Under the pieces are notes generated by a model. That model worked only from the letters and a program-made list of their open reading frames with translations, made no database searches and was not told the origin of the DNA. This document shows, in pieces, positions 46,501 through 58,500 of a stretch of DNA of 64,000 nt. A program made the position numbers and the translations under genes. The DNA comes from Ophiura sarsii (lineage: Eukaryota > Echinodermata > Ophiuroidea > Amphilepidida > Ophiuridae). How positions within the stretch are numbered: the stretch's first letter is position 1; every line of letters begins with the position of its first letter. The DNA lies in assembly GCA_035610835.1 (NCBI GenBank), contig CM069457.1, positions 22,748,658 through 22,812,657 on the forward strand, written 5' to 3'.

Positions 46501-49500
46501 CAAATAATTATGTTTCTTGATTTACTTGGACTTTTATCCGGGAATCTGTTCTTGTCAGCGTTTGCTGGTTCACCATCTGCAAATCCTTCGTAGTTTTTTG
46601 TCTTCTCCAAATCTTCCAACAGCTGAAATTGTTAAAAGAAGATAATAAGACTGTTAGAAACAATTTATCTCTGTGAAAATTAGTCTGAACGGCAGCGAAA
46701 TGAAAATAAAAAATGCAGACGACACGAATCTGATCGATTGACACAATAAACATGTCAAAGGTCAAATCACACGGTCAAGTCAATTACCGCGATCGCGAGC
46801 AGGAAAAAAGTTCCCATAAAGAGGTACTATTTCCCTCGCAGCTATTCGTCAAAGGGAAATAGAACTTGTTTATGGGAACTTTTTTCCCTCCTGCGAAATA
46901 GTGGGGGAATAGTGCAAATAGTTCATGTCATATGATGTATATAGTATCCTCCAATCAAATCACAGGAATAATTGTATGTGTTATATATAAACCTCCTCAG
47001 ATGACACACACACTTTATCCTTAAAAGTATGATTCGTCCAGTTTTTTAACATAATATTATCAACAAACCTCAACACATTCCAAGTCATGATACTCTAATT
47101 CCATCATAATATGGTTAGACTATTAATTTTTATTATACATTACCAAATAAAAATAATGTAATGCAAACCTTAAATTGACTTTCCATTCCCGTCATGCCTT
47201 TCTTCTGTTTGGGTTTTGCTAACAGCAAGGCATATTCTTCTCGTAGGTTGGTTATCATGATTCCTGTATCGACTGATTGTGTAGCTTCTAGCAAGGCCTC
47301 ATAAATGAATTGGTATTGTTGCTGCAGACAAACGAAAAACATACTTAGTATGACTTATAGCACGAGGCAGTGCAGCTGCCGAGTGCTATAAGGAATTAAT
47401 AGCACTCATCGACAGTAACTAGTATTAGTGATGATTTATGTGGCAGAACTCTGCTGTACAAACCCCTGCACAGTAGGACACTGATTAGACACTGATACAA
47501 CTTAGAAGTTTTGATTCAAGCAACACTGATCAAGATAAATAATCATCTACTAAACACACACACACACCAAGTTGAGATATAATTAATTAGGTTATTTACG
47601 ATGTCAAATTTATAGCACTCTGAAGCTGTACTGTAAGTGAAATTTGTGGAACTCTGGACTGGCTGTGTATGTGCTATTAATTATATAAAATATTTTGACG
47701 AATTAATTAATAATACGGTTAGTATTAGTGTTAGTAGAATAATAAGGGTATTTTTTTTCAACGGTGGCTGCTTCATGGTTAACAGTATATTCCATTAAAT
47801 TGTGACGACACAGAGTTTAATTCACTAATCGAAGCTGACTATCTCGAAAGTAATTCTTGTTAATTTTTATTTTGATGTTTAAGCAATCATTTTGGAGTAT
47901 ATGACTATGTATCGTGTAGAAATGTATAACATCTATTAGGTTTTGTGAGATTTCGGCCCGATACAAATCTTACGTACTAGTTTTGCAGCATGACCTAGTG
48001 TATTTTATTTCATAATTCAACCTACCACCGTCTGTACCATCATGATCCTAGCTTGTCTTAATTTAGTCACAAAGTTTGGTATGTTGATCTTCCCTTCTTC
48101 TTTTATCATATCGATCATAGAGTCTATGGTGAGAAATGTTCCAGTACGCCCAACACCAGCACTAAAAGCAAACATAATGTGAATTTTAAAAATCCGAGTA
48201 CCAAACCGACTTTTGCATGGGTAAACTCAATGATGTCCCGTGTAGTTCCTCATGCTTGGTATCACTTAAGTACCCACGGGGATTTTTATCAGTGCCAACC
48301 TATTCTATGTAATTAACAGTTTTTACCATATACAAAATAGATTTTTCAGAAACCTTTCCCAACTTTCAAGGACTATCTCAAGGATTACTGAACCAATACT
48401 AGGTATGTTTGTTCTTATTTCAATGCATTTCTCATGGTGATGCCAAATAATGGTAATAAAATTAAATAATTTTGATATTTTTGAAACATATTTGTAAATT
48501 TTGGAATGTTGTCTGCAGCCGCCTGCCGCATGGAAAGTGTTAAACATGATGGGATTAGGAATAGGTACAATTTAGCCCAAGGTCCAACTTCTTTCGAAAA
48601 CTGTGTATATAGGTGTAACTAAGACTAAGGGTCTTCAAGGAAAAAACATACATGTACTACAGGTTTGATATCACACCAAATTAGCTACTCGACCCTCCAT
48701 TAGCAAAGTTAGAAACACATTTGATTGCAATGTAGTGTCAATGAGAACCAGTAAACGCAGGAGACTGAAACACTACTGGTCAGGTTATTGTAGATAAGGC
48801 AATGCTCAAGACATCTTCTTTGGACAATACTTTAAATCTCTTTCCTTTAAATACTAATGAGTCAATAAACTCCTAATCCGGGAACGTCCGGTTTCTAATA
48901 CTATATCGACTTATAATGTGGAAACAGTTCCCTTTATACTCAATACATGTATCGAGACTTTATCGGGTCCCGTTGAGTTTTTATCGAGCCTGATTTGAAA
49001 AGATATCGAGCATCAAGGGATTATTCATCGAGCAGCGTGGCCCCTTGACGAAATATAACGAAGGAAAAGTGATATGTTATTTAGATTGAGTTTCGGGTCA
49101 TTTATCATCGTGGCACGGGATTCGGATATTTAACATAAACAGTTGCCCTGGTGTGTTTGTCTAAAAAAACCCGGGGTATTGATTACTGGTATGGCCCTGA
49201 TATAGAGCCTAATGTCTATTTCATCGAGCCTCAACTAAACAAAAGTATGGAGCCCAAGACGTATCGCGCCCCGTTAAATGTGTCCTAATAATCTTGTTGA
49301 TGTTGAAGCTTGAGTGCGAATGACCAACCTGCAATGTATTATGGGTGTTCCACCATCTCCTGGGTCATACGAATTCACTGCTTTGATGAAGTTCAACACC
49401 GGTGTGGCATACTTAGGTACTCCAAAGTCTGGCCACGAGGTGAAATGAAACTGCTTGATATCCAGGGAAACTTCCTCTCCATCCTGTATGAAGTAATAGT

Positions 49501-52500
49501 CATGACAATATGAGGAAATAATATGTGTATACCAAGTTTTTATCAATATTGTATTTTTGAAATTTGATCGCATATTATGCATTTCATATGTAACGCAGTA
49601 TCCTGCATTTTTCATGCATTAATATGTAATCATGTCTATATAAAATGTATACGTTGTTATATTATATATATTTATATATATGGTGTACCTATGAGATGAG
49701 ATAAATAAAGTATCTTACTTTGAGAAAAAATATCGCCAGCGATCGCCAGCGATAATAGAATAAGCTTTCACAGATTGTCAGATGTTTATGCTTTATTCAA
49801 CTTTTATTTGACCCGGAAGTAGTCGTGGTAGTTTTTTACCTTTGACAATCTGAATGACCTTATCGTGTAGTCAGCATATTCTTCCACCTCTAAAGGTATC
49901 ACCTGAAATTCCCCATAGACGGTTGCTTGGTTCACGCTTTGTTCCACGGGCCAGTATCTATGACATTTCACCTTCAAATGTGAAAAAATTGAAGAGTGTG
50001 TATGTGAAGAGAGGATAATAAGCAACAACAAAAAAAGATTGCAAAACGGATATTAAAATGTAAAGAATCTTACTCTTGTCCTACTATCTGACTATAGATA
50101 ATTTTAAATTGCCATTGTATAACGTCTGATGATGATATACAAGCCCGGGATACAAGCTTGAGCAACAGTTACGATTGTGTCAGTAGCTCATTTATGATGA
50201 ATGTTTACAAATCCATCAAATCATGAGAGAGTTACCCGTTTTAGGTTGACCCCGCCACCCCATCCATTTGCAAATTAGATATTAATTACCAGTTGGTTGA
50301 AAATGTTTCTGAAAATGTTTTGATGGGATTCTCACGGACGGGCTGACGTCACACAAACTTGCTAAGGGGACATCTCGCTATTAAAACAAAAACAAGTGTA
50401 CGCATGTGCATAGAATGCATCACACGTATCAACGGGCAGTGATTCAAAGTGAATTCTGGATAATTTATCGGCAAAGGGAACTGTACAGCAAACCCGGATG
50501 ATCGACCAAGATACCGTTTTTCATTCAAAAAGATGTAGATAAGAATGTATATTACCCATAAATTTCAAAAGGAGATCCAGTACGACGCCGCCGCCATCTT
50601 GTTTCCAACATGGGGACGAATTTGGAGGTATGTCGGTATTTTTCGGAAAATGCGCATGAGCTTTCCGGAAGCGTCGCTCTTTCCGCGTATTTTAAACCTG
50701 CCAATGCGGAGAGAGATACGTAATTAGTCTATGGACGCGGCAGACTTCGTTCTTTTCCGTTTAGTTCCGAAAAATTCCGACATACCTCAAAATTTCTCCC
50801 CATGGTGAATATTCAAAATGGCGCTCGTTACACGAAAAGAATTAGGGCAATGCATGTTGTACTGTATCTCCTTTATAAATCTGTGATATTACCCTTCCTT
50901 TCTCGATGAGATTAGTCAACATCAATATCTTTGTAGACTTCTGTTCCCAAGCAAGCTGCCACATGTCTCCAACAGTGTCAGGTAAAGGACCTAATTAAAT
51001 GATACAGCGTTTAATATTGAGTACCTTAATTATACGAAACTGATAACCCGAGAATACTCATACAAATCTGTCATTAAGTATCTCGTAAGATAGCAATGAC
51101 GTGTTTTTATTACGCATTTGGGTGTTTCCATAAATACAGGTACCAGTGGGATATTTGCATTGTCTATATTCAAATGGTTCAATATCCTGTTACATGAATG
51201 CACTTGGTCAATTTTCATTTTAAAATCTAATTAAGTCCATCAAGTTGCACTGGTATAACACCACAACATGTATATTATATCAACATATTTTCTTATTTTG
51301 GTGAAAATTCGGCAAAATATCCTACAATTTTGGCAAAAAAGTGTGACATTTAAGACAGGGTCAAAATATTAACAATATGGTGATTTTGTTTAGAGTAATT
51401 GTGTTATCTGTAGGCTAAATGATCAATATCAAACTAGTTTTGAAGTGTTAAACACATTTTTCATAAGCAAATTTACTGAGAAGTAATAATTGAATTACCG
51501 TCACCGTGTAACATTTGGTGTCTCAAAAACCTGTTACACGGTGACGGCAGTTTTTTCAAGATTTAACAGTGACAATAATCTCCATCTTATTTCCCTATAG
51601 TTGATTTTACAAGCCTCTCTGATAGGTTAAAGGAAAATAGAAGAGTGAAACTGAAATTGCAACAAACATAGAAAATATAGCTGTTTTTAAGTTTGAATAT
51701 TATGTTTGGTGTCTCCAAAAATGTTACGCTGTGAGAACTTTAGGGTAACATTGTAATTATGTGCCAGCACACTTTATGAATAAATTGTGTATAAACTGTC
51801 TCTTGGTATAGGCTCCTAGCATACATGGAACAAAAGTTTCCACTTTATCAATATAATTAGAGTTACAAGGAAATTAAGGTTTGGTGTCTCCGTTACACGG
51901 GGACGCATGAAATATCAATTCCACCACCCAAAAAATAGGTAATCTCATCTTTTCACTATTAATGATGTTTATAGAGTAAAGCAATGGTAAATGCCTTTAG
52001 AAAAAACAAAATAAAAGTGATCAGACAGTTTCTGCAGTTGTCAGGCATAATTGAACATTTTGGTGTCTTTTGGTGTCTCAGTTACACGGGGAGACAAGTA
52101 TTTCAAAGAAATACTGATGTTATAATGGTGAAAATGTATCTTCAGACACATTTTGAATACTTAGACCTAAGTTGTGTATGTCACACATTGGCGCCCTTAT
52201 TTATGGAAACACCCATTTATGAATTTTGACACTAATTTAAACCCATTTTCTGAACAATGAATTGTCAACAAAATAAAAGAGATTTGATTATAAGGCATTC
52301 GAGCAAATAGTTGCGACTAAAAATTGGTATTTATAGCTACTACGTCATATTTTCTGGCGACATAATCTACCCCAAGTCGAAACTGATGATGATGCTCTCA
52401 ACCCAATTATCTTTTCAGGACCACGTTCATAATAGGATATTGTTTCAAATTGAAGCTTTTTGCAACTTTTCATATGAGTCCACTTTGCTTTTCGGATAAA

Positions 52501-55500
52501 TGTTGATACCCATTTTACTACAGTTGTAGTAAGCAATCAGGAGAAAGAGTCTTGTCAAAGTGCACTACACTTCGACAATAGCAGGGATCGAACCCACAAC
52601 CACGGTAATATGAGTCTGGGGTATATCCGCTGTTAATTTACATGAATGTCACTTCATTTAGTAACGATACTGACGTCATTAGTGTACAACCGCTTAAAAC
52701 TGAATCAGAAAATCACACATATTGTAGTAAAACATAGCCAAAACTGAATCACAATTGCTAGAATGATATATTTCATTGGTTGCAACGATAGTGATATTAA
52801 CTCAAGCAACAAATCAGTAATACTGTTCCCTGTAAACGAATGATGTACATGGGGTGCGTCAAAAAGTGCCCTATGAAAAACATGATTGTTTTGATCATGA
52901 AACATATAGAATAGGGACGAGAAGTAGTAATTATCATGTTCAACAATCTGTAAGGCACCATACTTGTTTCTATCCAATTTGGATCTTTCGTTAAAAAATC
53001 TACTTAGGGTCCATATCCAAACTCTCAGTGCTTTTAAAGCATTTTTCTAGCGATTTAAAAGCGCTTTTCCAACGGTATTTCGTTCTATATAGTATTTCTT
53101 AAAGAATATAACACAACCTTCCTTGCGCCTTTGATCTGTCTGCTTCACTAATGCAGCCATCGAGAGTACTACAATAGTTATATTGTTAACGCCAGATAAG
53201 TAGAGAGGTTTCTAGTTAATCACCGATCTTTTTCCGATGCTTTTAACAATAGAACGAAATACCGTTGTAAAAGCGCTTTTAAATCGCTAGAAAAATGCTT
53301 TAAAAGCACTGAGAGTTTGGATATGGACCCTTAGGCATCTCAAATTCAGCTTTGGCCACTTTTCATGTGCAGAGAACATTTTTATTAGAATTGTCATTCT
53401 GTAGGTACTTGAACATAATCAATAAAATCAATAACGATCTACCCATGTAATGTTCATAGTTTCTTTCCATCCATATTATCCATGACAATCAGCGCAATAT
53501 CTGAATGTTATACGTATTTTACAACACAATACATTGAGGCATCCAATAAATCTTCATTGACCAAAGTGGAATTAGCACTCTTGATACTGAATAGAACATT
53601 TTTTGACACGCCCAATAAAAGTAAGTGACACGTACCTTGAGAAGCCACGAAACGTTTTTCTCCATATGCCTATAATATGGAGAGAAAAAATATTTTGAAC
53701 AAAGCAAACAAATAATGTATATATAATTATTTTTCAAGTAAGCGTTACTTTGCATTTTCATATAAAAATGGGCTTTATGCAGTGTAGCAATCCATGTATC
53801 CTCAATGGAAGATATGGCCTTAATCTTCCACACAGGGAGTGTAGATTTCGAATGGAGTAACCCATGCAGGTAACGTAACCCCCTTTGAAATTGTCACTCC
53901 ATGTGGGGGAGAATAAGGCCATGTCTTTTATTGAGGGTGTCTGGATGTTTTTCATAAGAGGTGTATAGATTTCGAATAGAATAGCCATGTATCTCTAGCT
54001 TAACATGTTAACGCAACATTATGTTCCACTGCCTAATCACTTTTATTCCGGTGATTTAACCATTGGCCGTTCATAAATTCTCCAATTCTCAGATAAGGCA
54101 GGCCAGTAGTCATGCCCCCAAAGAACTGTTTTGATGTTAATCATGCCTACACGTGGCCTTACATATAGTCAACAACGAATAACAGCCTGAAAATAGGCGA
54201 TTGGCCTTGGGGTGTTAAGGCAGTGCAGTGAACAAAAATGGGTCATGTAAGGCTACGTTAACTGTGGCAATCAAGACCGTTGGGAAAGTCGGGCGTTCCC
54301 CATTTGGTATAGCTTGGTATGAACGTAATGACGTAAAATTCGTCATTGGGAATGCAAGTAATGTATCGTTCAGCGTAAATATCAGATTTACATATTTTAC
54401 TATAAACTTACACCGACGTAGCTAGCATTGATGTAGTTAGTTGCTGGGTCATCCTCGCCCGATAACTTTACTCTGGTACGGTCATCTGAAATATTTATGA
54501 TAACTTCTGATTATTTATAAAATGTAAAAAGATAAATCCAACGGAACCAGGAACAAAACACACCAAGGATCAGAAAACTGATACAAGAGGATATCTCGAA
54601 AATATAAAAATGCTAAGAGTAAAAGCAAGATATACCAACAGAGTGTGGGGAAACAGGTAATAACAAGGGAGAATAACGCGATAAAACAGATAAATAACAA
54701 AAAAACCCAATAACACACGGAAATGCACTGGAACAAGCAATGACAATTGCTGTGCAATAAAACAAAACAAAATATAAAAAACAAAAGTGTTAAGAACTAT
54801 AAATAAGATAATGAACTAGACAAGTCCACCACTGTAATTATAGCACAATGCCAGTAATAGATGTTGACTACTAGACACCCAAGTTAACACTCATTATCTT
54901 ATTTATAGTTCTTAACACTTTTGTTTTATTATATTTCGTCCCTGATGAAGGGTGGTATATCCACTTGAAACGTCGGTCTTTATTGTTACCATATATCTTT
55001 GTTGTTTTATTGCACAGCAATTTTCATTGCTTGTCCCAGTGCATTTCCGTGTGTTATTTAATTTTTTTTTTTTTTTAAATCTGTTTTATCGCGTTATTCT
55101 TCCTTGTTATTACCTGTTTCCCCACACCCTGTTGGTATATCTTGCTTTTACTCTTAGCATTCTGATTATTAAAATGCCTTGAAAGGGTGGTCAGGCGACG
55201 ATCTCGTATTTTAACATCGATCTACATGATTTACCCCGATCTCCCCTACTAAATGTCCACTATTTTTAAAGCACAATCATCTAGAAACAGATAATATCAC
55301 AAAAGTTATCCTTATTTGTGACACTGCCAAAGAAATATGAAGCACTACAACAACAACAACAAAACCGTCCCCCTGTAAATTTTCGATGGAAGAGATACCA
55401 TGACAGTCAATAGTTAGGTCACCTAAGCCCTATATGAAAGCTATGAAGATTGTTAAACGGGGTCAGTCGTCACAAACATGCACAAACACAATAGCCAAAG

Positions 55501-58500
55501 GACCTTGCTTTTGTCAACACTCCCTACACAGAGGACTGCAGTGCAAATCTCTACGATTTTCGCTATGTAATCTCTATGGCGGATTTCATTCCGTTGTATG
55601 AAGCTATGATGTTTGCGTGGTCTTCGCTATCTCCAAGCAGATAGAGCAATACGTACATGGACTTTTTTGTAGACGAGGGTTCATTTCATGATTTGGTGAG
55701 GTTTAGAATGAGTTAGGATTCCTGTAATTTCGAAGACCACAGATTTTCAAAACGTGAATTTTCCAACATTTTACGACATAAATGTGGTCACAAAACATGT
55801 TTAATACTATACATTTTACCGTTCTGCAGATGTTAATGACCCTCCTCTAAAATTCTACATGATTTTTAACACGTTTGTCAGTTTTTAAGATGCCCAAATA
55901 GACCATTTTCCGAAGCTATTTCTAGCAAATATTGCAGTCACTGATACTCCATTGTTTTCTTGCGTATAACAAAATCTGACACGCAGCGTGACCTCCCTGC
56001 TGGCTGATGACTTCTCTTTTGACAGAACCAAGTAATTGACGTTAACCCTTTCCACGCGGCTATTGGTTTTACCAAATACAAAACAGATTTTTCAGAAAAC
56101 ATTCGCAAATTTCAAGGTCTATTTCAAGGATTACTGAACCAATAATATGCATGTTTGTACTTATTTTGATGCATATCTCATGGTGATTCCAAATATGGTA
56201 ATTCACTTCAATAATTTTGTGACATTTTGGAATGTCGTCTGCACACGCCTGCCGCATGGAAAGTGTACAACTGCGATTCCAACTAACTGTACCTAACTTA
56301 CACGGTAAGATGTTGACAAATCGATTCTTAATTCTAAAATTTTCAGGCAGGCTTGCATCCTCCCACGGATGGAGCTGCTTTTCACCGGGTATATCCTGCA
56401 AATGCGATAAAACGTGAAATGATTAATAATAATATAATAATAACAGTGCTTATATAGCGCTGTTCCAAATATGATCACAGCTATAGGAAATGTTCAGGAG
56501 GTGTACAAGAGATATGTATGATCATGAAATAGTTTCATCAGGAATTAAAAAGAACATTATGAAAAAAACACAGACTAGAAACAGACTAGAAACACAATCC
56601 ACTGAGGAAGACAACAGACAAGTTGTTATAACCCGTATGGAAAAATAGTAAGTTTAACATTTAAGATATGTATGATACTTGATCAAAAGATTCAATTATT
56701 TGGTAAGGTAGTTTTTTTCAAACGATTTTTTTGAAAGATATGTGTGGAAATCTCACTGGGTGGGGTGTGTGTGCGTAGATTTCGTTCTCCTATTACGTAA
56801 TCGGCCAGTGAAGTGTCTACAGTATAGCGCTTGACAAAAATATAAGATATAAACAATGCAAAAGTAAATGGAAATAATGAGAAAGCATGTACAGATGATC
56901 AATTATACTAAACAAATGAGACTTGAGATTATGCTTGACGGTTATGATACTGTTGCTGGATCTGAAGGTGGATGGAGCTGGAGTGTTGCTTGGTATGAAC
57001 GTAATGACGTAAAACTCGTCATTGGGAATGCAAGTAATGTATGTAAAGGGAACAAGAAGCTCGTATGTGTTTATGGCTTGCTGGCATAACAAGACAGGGT
57101 TTGTCTGTGGCAGATCGTAGACCTTGTCTAGATGGAGTAGATGGAAATACACTCAGACATAATGGGGGCTGAACCGATAATGGATATATAGACATAAAGA
57201 AGTGTTACTTATAAGGTTTCAACAACAGTGTCTTCGCTCAGGCTGATCCCCGGGGATGATCATGATTAAGATGTTGACAATTCTTCTGTGTAAAACCATT
57301 TGTACGAGATTTAACAGAAAACTATTCAGAAAATGGCAGTCAAATGTTTTCTTGTATGTCAAAACCAACATGTAATATATGGCTAATATAATAGAGCTGA
57401 TGGCTTTTCTAATGCATAGCTGTTTCCCGGCAGACACTATAACATCCCTTGACCGGCAGTTTGTACGCGCGACATATTTGCAGTCGAGGACCATGCTTTT
57501 AAAACTTGCGCCAAACAGGATAAGAGCCCAAATAGCCAATTATTTGTCCTCAAATTATGCTCAAAGACCAATTTCAAAATGGCGTAAAACTAATATTTGA
57601 AACAAGACTTGACTTTGGTTGTATCATTGACCTTTCTACCAACAATGATTGTATTGTGCCAATACAAGGAATTTGCCTTACGTCATACCTTAAATTCTGC
57701 GTTGAATCCATTGTCGTCGTCTGCCGCTGTTTTCTCATCGATATGCTTTCGAATCTTATCCACAGGGATATCTTCGTAAACTCTAGGCTTTCTCGGTGTT
57801 TGCGGAGTAGTTGGTGCCCGAGTGCTCCGGGGTGTTCTCGGTGTCCGCGGTGTGTCTGGTTTACTGTCGGGTACTGGCGGCACCTTTCTAGTAGACATAG
57901 GAGTCCTTGGCAAGGGGGTTGGTGGGGTTTTAATGATATCTGCTTTCGCAGTCATGTCGGGAGTGGGTTCGTCACTTAGTGGATCTATGAGCAAGATTCA
58001 AAGAGAGTCAAGATCAATTTAAAGCAATTGCTATTAAGTTAAGGGAAAATATTTCGTTATTTATTATCTCGATCTCAAATAGGCCTAATAGTAATAGTAA
58101 CTACAGAGGAGAAATGTTTACCTATTGCAGTGTCCGGTTCTTCCTTCAGAAAAGCCGGGTTTACATGAACTCCATTTTCCACCTCTGAATTTTTTTTGGT
58201 CTCGATAAATCGAATGGTATGTGTCCGTAGAGTCTCCCTGTGTCCACCATAATAAATCGAATGGTAAAAAGAACGTTATAGTAGTCTTACGGACACCCGA
58301 TACAAATAAATTGAAAGTTATTCTTTTTTGCTCTCAATAAATCGAATTGTATGTGTCCGTAGAGTCTCCCTGTGTCCACCATAATAAATCGAATGGTAAA
58401 AAGAACGTTATAATTGTCTATGAACAACCGATACAAAACAAAAATTATAACAAAAGTTATTCTTTTTGGCTCTCAATAAATCGAATTGTATGTGTCCGTT

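Noticed and set aside
54515..55182. Hydrophobic ORFs resembling multi-pass membrane proteins
   Set aside because: They read through T-rich inverted-repeat arms, and similar peptides occur on both arms; no conserved domain.
58122..58184. Direct joining of phosphatase exon 2 to exon 4 at acceptor ttcag
   Set aside because: The frame breaks: it gives a reading unlike the in-phase IDPLSDE continuation. Adding the 46-nt exon 3 and using acceptor ttcagag restores phase.
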